Assembly: GCA_963728075.1 (NCBI GenBank)
Contig: CAVSIP010000007.1
Location: 124,001 to 188,000, forward strand
From: CAVSIP01 sp963728075
Lineage (GTDB): Bacteria; Actinomycetota; Actinomycetes; JAFAQI01; DASSKL01
Length of the DNA: 64,000 nt
Direction of reading: 5' to 3'
Shown here: positions 1-7,048 of the stretch, piece after piece
How the letters are laid out: every line of letters starts with the position of its first letter
How positions within the stretch are numbered: position 1 is the first letter of the stretch
Notes under the pieces: model-generated
The model's input: the letters and a program-made list of their open reading frames with translations, nothing else
Database searches by the model: none
What the model was told of the DNA's origin: nothing
Translations under genes and position numbers: made by a program

Positions 1-128
1 CGGGGCCCCCGGTCAACCCACCCCAGGAGCGACGCATTGTGACCGAATCGACACCGTGAGGGGCCAACCCGGCCGCCGTGAGGGGCGTCTCACTCAATGC
101 AGACCCTCCCGACTGCCGAAGGAGCATC

Positions 129-1499
129 GTGGCCCCGCTCCGCAAGGCCCTGTCCACCGCCGCCGGTGTGCTGACGCTCACCGTCGCGGCGCTCACGCTG
201 CCCGCGGCTGCCGCAGTGCCGCCCGCGCCGCGCGTGATCGACCACTCGTGCCCGGCGGGCCAGTACGGGACCATGCCGTTCACCGACGTGCCGGCCGGCG
301 ACCCGCATGCCGACGCGATCACGTGCGTCCGGTGGTGGGCGATCATGGAGGCGGTCAGCGGGACGTCGTTCGTGCCGGACGGCGTGGTCACCCGCGGCGA
401 CATGGCGACGTTCCTCGCGCGGGTCATCACCCACTCCGGCGGAGGGCTGCCGGCGCAACCGCCCGACCGCTTCCCGGACGACGACCAGGACGTCCATGCC
501 CACAACATCGACCAGCTCGCCGCTGTGGGCATCGTGTCGGGTCGGGCCGACGGCACGTACGGCCCGGACGCGCCGGTCAGGCGCGGGGAGATGGCGGCGT
601 TCCTCGTCCGCACCTACCGCTACCGCACCGGCGCGGCGCTGAGCCCTGCCGGCGACTTCTTCACCGACGACAGCGACTCGGTGTTCTCCGACGCCATCAA
701 CAGTGCCGCGACCGCGCGCTTCGTCGGCGGGTTCGCCGACGGCACCTACCGGCCGCACGTGGCCATCACCCGTGAGCAGATGGCCACCTTCGTTGGGCGG
801 GCCCTCGACGCGCTCGTCGAGAACGGGTTCAGCACGACCCCGCCACCGGTGCGTACGCCGGCTCCTCCGGCGCCGAAGGTGACCTGGACCGCGCCGACGG
901 CCACGACCCTGCAGGCCGGCTCGACCGGCCCGTACGTGCTGGCGGCGCAGCAGCGGCTGTCCGCGCTCGGCTACTGGCTGGGCACGGCGGACGGCACGTA
1001 CGCCGACACCACCGTCCAGGCCGTGTACGCGCTGCAGAAGGCGGCCGGGCTGACCCGTGACGGCGTCATCGGCCCGAACACCTGGCACGCGCTCGAGCTG
1101 GGGGTCGTCCCGACGCCGAAGAGTGCCGTCGGGCACGTGGTCGAGATCGACCTCGCCCTGCAGCTGATCGAGATCGTCGACGCGGGCAAGCTCACCGCGG
1201 TGCTGAACACGTCCACCGGTTCCGGGCAGCACTACTGGTCCGGCGGCGTGGAGAAGGTCGCGACCACGCCGACCGGGCAGTTCACCGTCTACCGCCAGGT
1301 CGACAAGTGGGACCCGAGCCCGCTCGGCGAGCTGTACCGGCCGAAGTACTTCACCACCACGGGCGTCGCGGTGCACGGCTATCCGAGCGTGCCGCCGTAC
1401 CCTGCGTCGCACGGCTGCACGCGGGTGAGCATCGCGGCGATGGACTGGCTGTGGTCCAGCGGTGAGATGCCGATCGGCACCACGGTCTGGGTGCGGTAG
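129..1499 (+). CDS. Secreted L,D-transpeptidase with SLH-like repeats and a peptidoglycan-binding domain
   Basis: Predicted cell-wall enzyme that forms 3-3 peptidoglycan cross-links through a catalytic cysteine. The GTG at 129 is chosen because GGAG sits 4 bases upstream and the product opens with a clean signal peptide (residues 1-30, ending near AAAA). About 180 residues of three SLH-like repeats follow (FTDVPAGDPHADAI, FPDDDQDVHAHNI), then a peptidoglycan_binding_1 domain (GSTGPYVLAAQQRLSALGYW). The C-terminal YkuD domain carries the active-site signature HGYP...SHGCTRVS. An upstream ATG at 78 would add 17 residues that do not look like a signal peptide. SLH repeats suggest anchoring to the cell surface. 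The enzyme class is clear; the in vivo substrate is inferred. Confidence 0.93.
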   Translation: MAPLRKALSTAAGVLTLTVAALTLPAAAAVPPAPRVIDHSCPAGQYGTMPFTDVPAGDPHADAITCVRWWAIMEAVSGTSFVPDGVVTRGDMATFLARVITHSGGGLPAQPPDRFPDDDQDVHAHNIDQLAAVGIVSGRADGTYGPDAPVRRGEMAAFLVRTYRYRTGAALSPAGDFFTDDSDSVFSDAINSAATARFVGGFADGTYRPHVAITREQMATFVGRALDALVENGFSTTPPPVRTPAPPAPKVTWTAPTATTLQAGSTGPYVLAAQQRLSALGYWLGTADGTYADTTVQAVYALQKAAGLTRDGVIGPNTWHALELGVVPTPKSAVGHVVEIDLALQLIEIVDAGKLTAVLNTSTGSGQHYWSGGVEKVATTPTGQFTVYRQVDKWDPSPLGELYRPKYFTTTGVAVHGYPSVPPYPASHGCTRVSIAAMDWLWSSGEMPIGTTVWVR

Positions 1500-1560
1500 G
1501 CCAGCCGGCTCGCAGCACCCGGCGGGTGACAAGGACGCGGCCACCGGGCATGGCACAGGC

Positions 1561-2010
1561 ATGTCCGAACACGCCGACCGGAAGCCGCTCACCCACCTCG
1601 CACTCGCCGGTGCCGTCTCCGGCGTGGTCTGGCGGGCGGTGGAGCCGTCCCTGCGGCGGTTGTTCGGTCACCCGTACTCCGACCCCGAGCTGGTCACCGC
1701 GTTCGTCACCGAGGGGCCGGCTGAGATCCCGCTCGACTACGTGGTGCAGGCGGTCGGCGGGGCGGCCGTACCGGTGGCAGTCGTGGCCGCGGGGGGCCGG
1801 TCCATGAAGACGGTGCTGGGTGCCCTCGCGGCGGAGAACCTGGCGCTGCTGGCCGCCTCGCCGCTGGTGGACCGGATCCACCCGTACGTCCGGCAGGGCC
1901 GCTGGCCACGGCTGACCGGCAACCCGCGTGCGGCGGCGGTCTCGCTGTCGGGCCACGCGCTGTACGGGGCGCTGGTCGCGCTGTTCCTGCGCGGCCGGGT
2001 CACCCGCTAG
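1561..2010 (+). CDS. Small predicted membrane protein, function unknown
   Basis: A 149-residue protein starting MSEHADRKPLTHLALAG. I do not recognise its family. The sequence shows three or four hydrophobic stretches (GAVSGVVW, VVQAVGGAAVPVAVVAAGG, VLGALAAENLALLAASPLV, HALYGALVALFL) separated by short charged segments, and an arginine-rich C-terminus (RGRVTR), so it is probably an inner-membrane protein with cytoplasmic tail. The reading frame stays open upstream to 1462, inside the 3' end of the transpeptidase gene, but the ATG at 1561 fits better because the extra residues are low-complexity. It lies 61 bp after the transpeptidase and may share its transcript. Confidence 0.6.
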   Translation: MSEHADRKPLTHLALAGAVSGVVWRAVEPSLRRLFGHPYSDPELVTAFVTEGPAEIPLDYVVQAVGGAAVPVAVVAAGGRSMKTVLGALAAENLALLAASPLVDRIHPYVRQGRWPRLTGNPRAAAVSLSGHALYGALVALFLRGRVTR

Positions 2011-2125
2011 TTCTCACTACCAACCCTTGTTTATACCCTCGCGACGTGTGAGGATCGCTGTGTGGCGGCCACCGCGGCCCCGTGGTGCGTCACCAGCCAT
2101 GTCCCATGTCGAGAGGAAGGCAGCC

Positions 2126-2473
2126 GTGACCTACGTCATCGCGCAGCCCTGCGTCGACGTCCTCGACCGCGCCTGTGTCGAGGAGTGCGCGGTCGACTGC
2201 ATCTACGAGGGCGACCGGATGCTCTACATCCACCCGGACGAGTGCGTCGACTGCGGCGCCTGCGAGCCGGTCTGCCCGGTCGAGGCGATCTTCTACGAGG
2301 AGGACGTGCCCGAGCGGTGGTCCGCCTTCACCGCCGACAACGCGGCCTTCTTCACCGAGTCGCTGGCCGGCCGCGACGCTGCGCTCGGCGCCCCCGGGGG
2401 CGCCGCGAAGCTCGGCCCGGTCGGCGCCGACACCCCGTTCGTCGCCGCTCTCCCGCCGCAGGGCGAGGAGTAG
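2126..2473 (+). CDS. fdxA: 7Fe (3Fe-4S/4Fe-4S) ferredoxin, FdxA type
   Basis: Low-potential electron carrier of 115 residues. The start is the GTG at 2126, preceded by GAGAGGAAGG. The N-terminus VTYVIAQPCVDVLDRACVEE and the second cluster motif CVDCGACEPVCP are those of actinobacterial FdxA. Cysteine spacing fits one 3Fe-4S and one 4Fe-4S cluster (CVDVLDRACVEECAVDC, then CVDCGACEPVC). The tail after residue 75 is acidic and variable, as in the family. A hemerythrin-like gene follows after 28 bp in the same direction, suggesting a small redox or oxygen/NO-responsive operon. Electron partner is unknown. Confidence 0.93.
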   Translation: MTYVIAQPCVDVLDRACVEECAVDCIYEGDRMLYIHPDECVDCGACEPVCPVEAIFYEEDVPERWSAFTADNAAFFTESLAGRDAALGAPGGAAKLGPVGADTPFVAALPPQGEE

Positions 2474-2501
2474 GCGCCCGACCCGTCCCGAGGAGGAACC
2501 C

Positions 2502-2975
2502 ATGACCGTCGGCACCGACGTCGTGTCCACGATCGCCCACCACCACGCCGAGCTGCAGGAACGGCTGTCCGACCGTGTCAGCGAGGTCGTCACCGCCGCC
2601 CGTACGGGCGCGTCCCCCGCACCTGCGGTCGACGCCCTACGCCGGCTGCTGGCGACCGACATCGTCCCGCACGCCCGCGCCGAGGAGGACGTGCTGTACG
2701 CGGCCGCCACCGCCGCCACTCTGGCTCCGCTGGTCACCGGGATGGTGTTCGAGCACGAGACCCTGCTCGGGCTCACGGCCGAGCTCGCGGCGGCGCCGAC
2801 CGCCGCCGACGCCTGCGGTGTCGCCCGCGCGATCCGCGAGGTCTTCGTCGGCCACGTGCGCCGCGAGAACGAGCTGCTGCTGCCGGCGCTCGCCGTCGAC
2901 CCCGAGGTCGACCTGCCCGCCCTGCTGCCGGTGATGGAGCAGCGTTTCGCCGCATACCGCGACATGGCGGAGTGA
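2502..2975 (+). CDS. Hemerythrin-like HHE domain protein
   Basis: A 157-residue all-helical protein with the hemerythrin/HHE pattern of metal ligands: IAHHHAEL near residue 12, PHARAEEDVLY near 57, EHETLLG near 84 and HVRRENELLLP near 118. Such domains bind a di-iron centre and sense or scavenge oxygen, NO or peroxide. The start at 2502 has AGGAGG six bases upstream. It sits directly behind the ferredoxin, so electron transfer between the two products is a reasonable inference. Its 3' end lies 12 bp from the end of a convergent kinase-like gene. Confidence 0.85.
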   Translation: MTVGTDVVSTIAHHHAELQERLSDRVSEVVTAARTGASPAPAVDALRRLLATDIVPHARAEEDVLYAAATAATLAPLVTGMVFEHETLLGLTAELAAAPTAADACGVARAIREVFVGHVRRENELLLPALAVDPEVDLPALLPVMEQRFAAYRDMAE

Positions 2976-2987
2976 GCCGCGCCAGGC

Positions 2988-3593
2988 CTACAGCTGGGCG
3001 CTGGCCGGTGCCCCGTCCGGGGCCGGCAGAGCGACGTCGACCGTACGACCGGCCCCGGCGTCGCGCAGCAGGCCGGAGATCATCTCGTTGGCGTACTCGA
3101 GCGTCTCCTGGATCAGCTCCAGCGCGGCATCCGTCCGCCCCGCCTCGAGCGCCCACTTGGCGGCGGCCAGGCGTTGGGTCACTGCGTCGTGCAGCTCGAC
3201 CGCGTCACGGTGCCGGCGGGCGGCGTCGGCCAGCCGGATGTTCTCGCGCTCGGTTGCCATCAGCCGGTCGCTGGCGTGGCCGAGCAGCCCGCCCAGCAGC
3301 AGCATGGGCACCGTCCGTGCCGTCCACGCCAGCGCCGGCATCGCCACCTCTGCCGTGACCGCCCACGCGAGGAGCAGCACGACGCCGACGAGCCCGGCGC
3401 CCAGCCCGGCGCGGCTGCCGAACGCCACCGCGACCAGCGCGATGGGCAGGGAGAACAGCAGGGCGGTGGCGTCCACCGGCCCGCCGTCGACCATCCGGGC
3501 GGCGAAGACCGCGGCGAACAGCACTCCGGCGACTGCCCACGTCAGCTGCGGCCGCTGACGGAACCAGGGCACTGGCGACGTTGTGTGCAGCAC
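2988..3593 (-). CDS. Membrane sensor histidine kinase-like protein lacking the ATPase domain
   Basis: Read from the GTG at 3593, this gives 201 residues: about four or five membrane segments (residues 15-110, e.g. LTWAVAGVLFAAVFAARMV and AGLVGVVLLLAWAV) and then a helical segment resembling the HisKA_3 dimerisation/phosphoacceptor helix of NarX-type kinases (RRHRDAVELHDAVTQRLAAA). The protein stops soon after (DGAPASAQL) with no N, G1 or G2 box of a HATPase domain and none in another frame downstream. It may be a decayed kinase or a phosphorelay or dominant-negative partner. It is 49 bp downstream of an HTH regulator read in the same direction. The start is uncertain because the frame is open far upstream. 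Confidence 0.6.
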   Translation of the reverse strand: MLHTTSPVPWFRQRPQLTWAVAGVLFAAVFAARMVDGGPVDATALLFSLPIALVAVAFGSRAGLGAGLVGVVLLLAWAVTAEVAMPALAWTARTVPMLLLGGLLGHASDRLMATERENIRLADAARRHRDAVELHDAVTQRLAAAKWALEAGRTDAALELIQETLEYANEMISGLLRDAGAGRTVDVALPAPDGAPASAQL

Positions 3594-3642
3594 GGTTACA
3601 GCGTCGGCGCAGCGGGCCCGGCTGGCGTGGGGTCGGAGGGTC

Positions 3643-4332
3643 CTACTCGCCGGGACCTTCGTCGGTTGTGAGGTGCGCCACACACAGCGATGGCTCGATG
3701 AAGGGGAGCAGGTCGGCGGCGTGCAGGGGCGCGCGCATCGCCGCGAGCGATCCCCGCAGCAGGCCGAGGTGCAGCGCGCACACCACGTCCTGGTGGCGCT
3801 CGGCGACCTCCCGGAACGGGCAGTGCCGCAGCCGGACCTCCGGGGCCTCTGCCCGGCCCGCCAGCTCCGGCGCGAAGCCGATCGCGTCCAGCAGCCCGCG
3901 CAGCCGCTCGGCCGCCTGCTCGGCGCCGATGCGCTGTGAGGGCGGTACGGTCTCGGTGAGGTGGCGGCCCCACTCGAAACCGACATCGCGCGCGGTGCCG
4001 CTGGGGTCGGCGACCATGCCGGCGACGAGTCCGGTGAGCATCTCGGCCAGCAGCTGGTAGCTGCGTACGCCGGGGTGGCTGTCGGGGCGGGCCTCGTACA
4101 CGACTCGCGGCCGGCCGGGCTCGTCCCGCGCCTCGGCCGAGCGGGTGGCGAGGGCGTCCGCCACCAGCCCCTCGAGATGGAACCGCGCCGTGTTGGGGTG
4201 CAGCCCCGCGCGGTCGGCGACCTCCTGCACGCCGAGCGGCTCGCGGGCCCGGCGGAGCAGGTCCAGCACCTCGGCGCGGCGGCCCGTCGGCAGCCCCCCG
4301 GGCGCCGGGTCGACGTACGTCTGCTTGACCAT
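3643..4332 (-). CDS. HTH transcriptional regulator with SufR-like C-terminal cysteines
   Basis: 229 residues. An N-terminal winged helix (residues 15-75: RRAEVLDLLRRAREPLGVQE, DRAGLHPNTARFHLEGLV) matches the ArsR/DeoR-like group that includes SufR-type regulators. The C-terminal half ends in a cysteine series, CPFREVAERHQDVVC and PSLCVAHL, reminiscent of the Fe-S ligands of SufR. An iron-sulfur or redox-sensing repressor is therefore the leading idea, consistent with the ferredoxin and hemerythrin-like genes converging on this operon. A dyad at 4355-4368 just upstream is a candidate operator. Exact regulon unknown. Confidence 0.72.
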   Translation of the reverse strand: MVKQTYVDPAPGGLPTGRRAEVLDLLRRAREPLGVQEVADRAGLHPNTARFHLEGLVADALATRSAEARDEPGRPRVVYEARPDSHPGVRSYQLLAEMLTGLVAGMVADPSGTARDVGFEWGRHLTETVPPSQRIGAEQAAERLRGLLDAIGFAPELAGRAEAPEVRLRHCPFREVAERHQDVVCALHLGLLRGSLAAMRAPLHAADLLPFIEPSLCVAHLTTDEGPGE

Positions 4333-4354
4333 CCGCCAATTCTACCGAGTTCTG

Positions 4355-4368
4355 GCTGTAACAACAGC
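4355..4368. promoter_or_regulatory. Candidate operator dyad GCTGT-AACA-ACAGC
   Basis: Perfect 5-bp inverted repeat with a 4-base spacer, 23 bp upstream of the HTH regulator start at 4332 and in the divergent region shared with rbpA. It could be the regulator's own binding site. Short arms make chance occurrence possible. Confidence 0.35.
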
Positions 4369-4466
4369 GTTCCATCGATCGGGACGGCGCGGGCCGCCGG
4401 TGCCGTATCGTCGAGTGAGGCGCCGGAAACGTAGACGACGGATGCGCCGGTGAGGACACAGCGTCG

Positions 4467-4844
4467 ATGCGACGGAGCACGGTCAGGGGCTCCCGGCTGA
4501 ACGGGCCCAACGGCAACGAGGTGGACCGCGGCGCCCCGCTGGCCGGGCGGCAGCAGGTCACGTACTGGTGCCACGCCGGGCACGAGACGACCCCGACGTT
4601 CAGCGACGAGACCGAGCCGCCGGCGGAGTGGCAGTGCGCGCGGTGCGGGGCACCGGCCGGCCGTGAGCAGGGTGCGATGAGCCGACCGGCCGCGGTGGGC
4701 TTCCACCGCACGCCGTACGAGTTCTTGATGATGCGGCGTACCGAGAGCGAAGGCGAGCAGCTGCTCGAGGAGGCGCTGGCGAACCTGCGGAGCCGGCGCG
4801 GCGAGGCCGAGGCGACCAAGCGAGCGGGCAAGCGCGCGAAGTGA
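4467..4844 (+). CDS. rbpA: RNA polymerase-binding protein RbpA
   Basis: 125 residues. RbpA is an actinobacterial transcription factor that binds the housekeeping sigma factor and RNA polymerase and stabilises open complex. The N-terminal RGSRL core, the central zinc-ribbon-like fold (YWCHAGHE...WQCARCGAP) and the C-terminal sigma-interaction segment (TPYEFLMMRRTESEGEQLLEEAL followed by RSRRGE) follow the family order. The central cysteines are of the zinc-binding RbpA type. The tail is lysine-rich (KRAGKRAK), slightly longer than usual. The gene stands alone, divergent from the HTH regulator. This is a good marker that the host is an actinobacterium. Confidence 0.9.
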   Translation: MRRSTVRGSRLNGPNGNEVDRGAPLAGRQQVTYWCHAGHETTPTFSDETEPPAEWQCARCGAPAGREQGAMSRPAAVGFHRTPYEFLMMRRTESEGEQLLEEALANLRSRRGEAEATKRAGKRAK

Positions 4845-4867
4845 TGCGCTCGGCGCTGGCGTAGCGG

Positions 4868-5422
4868 ATGGGTCTGGGCACCGAGCGCGGCGAGTGGGAG
4901 GACTACGAGTGGTTCGACCTACGGGCCGAGCGCGCCGCTGACGACGAGGACGCGTTCGCCGCGGTCGACCTCGGCGCGCTGGAGGGCGGCAGCATCTGGC
5001 TGTCGCCTCGGACAACTCGGGTGCTGCTGGTCGACCTCGACAACCTGCGCGCCGAACCCGCCCGGCTGCGGACCCGGGTGGCGCTGGCCGTCGAGCTGGC
5101 CCGTCAGGCCGACATCGCGGTCTTCGCCGGGCAGCAGGCGTCGGTCGACCGCGCGCGACCGGCCCTGAAGGAGTACGCCGACACCGCACTCGCCGTCGGT
5201 GGCGCACGCAACGCGGCCGACCTCGCCCTGCTCGACGCCGTACCGGACGACGACGCGGACGTGCAGTACGTCGTGTTCAGCAACGACGGCATCTTCGCCC
5301 GGCTGGCGATGAGCGGGACCCTGACCGTCGTCAGCCCCGGCGCCGGCGCCCTCAGCGACCGGCTCGCGGAGGCGGCGGAGCGCGTCGTCGACCTCCAGCT
5401 GCTCGAGTCCGTATTCGTCTAG
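4868..5422 (+). CDS. NYN/PIN-like domain protein
   Basis: 184 residues. After an acidic N-terminus (residues 1-45) comes a fold resembling NYN/PIN-like nucleases: VLLVDLDNLRAEP with an acidic Asp pair at the first strand, IAVFAGQQ, ADTALAVGGARNAADLALL with a conserved Asp, and YVVFSNDGIFARL near the end. This arrangement of acidic residues would build a Mg-dependent RNase site, but activity is inferred. It starts 23 bp after rbpA in the same direction and may be cotranscribed. A hairpin follows its stop codon. Confidence 0.6.
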   Translation: MGLGTERGEWEDYEWFDLRAERAADDEDAFAAVDLGALEGGSIWLSPRTTRVLLVDLDNLRAEPARLRTRVALAVELARQADIAVFAGQQASVDRARPALKEYADTALAVGGARNAADLALLDAVPDDDADVQYVVFSNDGIFARLAMSGTLTVVSPGAGALSDRLAEAAERVVDLQLLESVFV

Positions 5423-5429
5423 GGGGAGC

Positions 5430-5453
5430 CCCCGCTGCGGCAGCCAGGCGGGG
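5430..5453 (+). terminator. Candidate terminator hairpin after the NYN-like gene
   Basis: CCCCGC pairs with GCGGGG across a 12-base loop, 8 bp after the stop codon at 5422. There is no clear U tract, as is common for actinobacterial terminators. It ends just before the outer left repeat of the IS. Confidence 0.4.
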
Positions 5454-5457
5454 CGTA

Positions 5458-5517
5458 GTGCCTCACGTCAAGATGCCGGCGAAAGTGGATCGGTGCCTCA
5501 GTTAGGAATGCCCGCGT
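5458..5517. repeat. Left double terminal repeat of the IS
   Basis: Two related units 35 bp apart, each opening GTGCCTCA (5458 and 5493). The second, GTGCCTCAGTTAGGAATGCC and following CCGCGT, matches the right inner unit almost base for base in inverted orientation. Confidence 0.7.
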
Positions 5518-5523
5518 ATCGGG

Positions 5524-6801
5524 TCAGCTGACGGCCGTGGTTCGGATGCCTTTGGCGACGTCGGGCAGGGCGGTGGGGATGCTCGCGAGGTAGAGCTGCT
5601 CGGTCTTGTCCTTGGCGAGTGTGAGCAGCGCCGCTTGCAAAGCGGCGATCTCGCGGGCGATCCGGGCCGGGTTCAGCGAGTCGCGGTAGGCGATGAGCTC
5701 ACCCTGTTGGGCGGGGGACAGCACCTGGGCTGCGAGCAGCCGGTCCAGGGGGGTGGCCGGCTTGTCGTAGAGCCGGGTGCGCCGCCCATGGCGGTCGGTG
5801 CCGAACCCGACCGGCTTCTTCGTCGGTGTCAGGTAGTTGAGGCGGTCGTTGACCAGCGGCCACAACCGGTTGAGCACGCTGCGTTCCTCCGCCGTGTCGT
5901 AGCGGTAGTAGAAGCCGTACTTGCGCACGAGGTGGTTGTTCTTCGACTCGACGGTGGCCTGGTCGTTCTTCTTGTAAGGCCGCGACCGGGTGAAGAAGAT
6001 CTCCAGGTCGGCGGCCCACTTGATCACGGCCTTGTTCAGGAACTCGGTTCCGTTGTCGAAGTCCAGCCCGACCACTTCGAACGGGACCTGCTCGATCGCG
6101 GCCTTGAGCGCGGCGAGGACGTGAGCGTTGGCGTTGTTGCGCACCGTGCGGGTGAACACCCAGCCGATGTGCACGTCGGTCAGGTTGACTGTCCTGCAGA
6201 ACTCGCCTTTGAGCGTCGGCCCGCAGTGCGCGACCGTGTCGCCTTCGAAGAACCCCGGCTCGGCCTCGACCTCGTCTCCGGCCTTGCGGATCTTGATCGA
6301 GGAGCGCAGCAGCGGCGAGGCCTTCGTCGTGGTCTTCCCGCGGATCTGATCGCTGGCCTTCGCGGGCTTGAGGTACCGGTCGATCGACGCTGCGCTCATC
6401 GCGAGCAGCTCCTCGCGCACCGCACCGCTGTAGCGGTCCACGCCGTCGACGAGCTCACCGTGGCGCTCCAGCCCGTCGAGCTGAACCCGCATCGACGCCG
6501 CCAGGTACTTCCCGCACTGCCCACCCGAGGCCGCCCACACCGTCCGCAGCACCATCACCGCGTTGCGGGAGTACTTCGGCGACCGCGGCCGTCGCGGCCG
6601 CGCCGCCACGCTCCTGCCGGAACCCGGGTTGAGTTTCGCGGCCGCGGTCAGCCGACGCCGAGCGTTGTCCCGCGACCACCCGGTCACCCCCACAACCTGA
6701 CCCAGGATCCGGCCCTTATCGGCCTTCCTGGCCTTGACATACGCCTTCGCGTACCTCGTCGTGACCTCGGCACGAGACGCCATCGACAACCGACTCTCCA
6801 T
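5524..6801 (-). CDS. DDE transposase of the IS
   Basis: 425 residues. The N-terminal 55 residues form a helix-turn-helix region (GWSRDNARRRL). The rve-type catalytic core has D188 (FEGDTVAHCG), D249 (GLDFDNGTEF) and E285 (ATVESKNNH), an exact D-D-35-E spacing after the second Asp. The C-terminal part (FGTDRHGRRTRLYDKPATPL) is typical of integrase-core transposases of this shape. The frame is intact, so the element may be active. ATG at 6801 is used; MASRAEV at 6783 is an alternative start. Confidence 0.92.
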   Translation of the reverse strand: MESRLSMASRAEVTTRYAKAYVKARKADKGRILGQVVGVTGWSRDNARRRLTAAAKLNPGSGRSVAARPRRPRSPKYSRNAVMVLRTVWAASGGQCGKYLAASMRVQLDGLERHGELVDGVDRYSGAVREELLAMSAASIDRYLKPAKASDQIRGKTTTKASPLLRSSIKIRKAGDEVEAEPGFFEGDTVAHCGPTLKGEFCRTVNLTDVHIGWVFTRTVRNNANAHVLAALKAAIEQVPFEVVGLDFDNGTEFLNKAVIKWAADLEIFFTRSRPYKKNDQATVESKNNHLVRKYGFYYRYDTAEERSVLNRLWPLVNDRLNYLTPTKKPVGFGTDRHGRRTRLYDKPATPLDRLLAAQVLSPAQQGELIAYRDSLNPARIAREIAALQAALLTLAKDKTEQLYLASIPTALPDVAKGIRTTAVS

Positions 6802-6820
6802 GGCCCAGCAGCGTCACCGT

Positions 6821-6882
6821 CACGCGGGCATTCCTACGTGAGGCACGGAGCGCAATTCGCGGGCATTTCTCGTGAGTCTCGC
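6821..6882. repeat. Right double terminal repeat of the IS
   Basis: Two units in the opposite orientation to the left end: the inner ends GTGAGGCAC at 6838-6846, the outer ends GTGAGTCTC at 6872-6880, 34 bp apart. Both contain CGCGGGCATT followed by a C or T-rich step. Confidence 0.7.
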
Positions 6883-6889
6883 CGCGGGG

Positions 6890-6919
6890 TTGACATAGGA
6901 AACGCACTTCGCGTATCGT
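6890..6919 (+). promoter_or_regulatory. Sigma-70-type promoter for terC
   Basis: TTGACA at 6890-6895 and TATCGT at 6914-6919, 18 bp apart. It begins 8 bp outside the IS end and drives into the riboswitch-like leader. Confidence 0.6.
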
Positions 6920-6927
6920 CATTCGTG

Positions 6928-7048
6928 CCAAGGGGAGTATCCCTCGCGTACGCGCCGTCATCACGGAGCCTCCGACCGGTTCCCGGCGCCCGGGCCCGTC
7001 AGGGCGGAGAGACCGCGGCAGCCGTCCCACGACCGCTGCGAGGTCTCC
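6928..7048 (+). ncRNA. Probable yybP-ykoY (manganese) riboswitch upstream of terC
   Basis: The leader contains AAGGGGAGTAT near 6930 and GGCGGAGAGACCGC near 7003-7016, which resemble the two conserved internal loops of the yybP-ykoY class. This class binds Mn2+ and commonly precedes TerC/Alx genes. GAGACC at 7009-7014 is complementary to GGTCTC at 7042-7047, immediately before the GTG start at 7049, which suggests control of ribosome access. Assigned by eye; a covariance model is needed for proof. Confidence 0.6.

Larger units (their letters stand above)
5458..6882. mobile_element. Insertion sequence with double (tandem) terminal repeats
   Basis: A single transposase gene is flanked by inverted repeats. 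The inner pair is near-perfect: GTGCCTCAGTTAGGAATGCC at 5493 and its complement (GTGCCTCACGTAGGAATGCC) at 6827-6846. A second, weaker repeat unit starts 34-35 bp outside each inner repeat: GTGCCTCACGTCAAGATGCC at 5458, and a related unit ending at 6880-6882 on the right. The real tips may be the inner or outer units; I see no clear target duplication. The family assignment is not certain. Confidence 0.75.

Noticed and set aside
90..1592. 500-codon minus frame opposite the transpeptidase
   Set aside because: GC-rich antisense frame without homology, while the plus strand has clear domains.
2988..5207. Kinase-like gene extended to a 739-residue protein
   Set aside because: The upstream part is the antisense of rbpA, the NYN gene and an out-of-frame copy of the HTH gene; only the last 201 residues are sensible.
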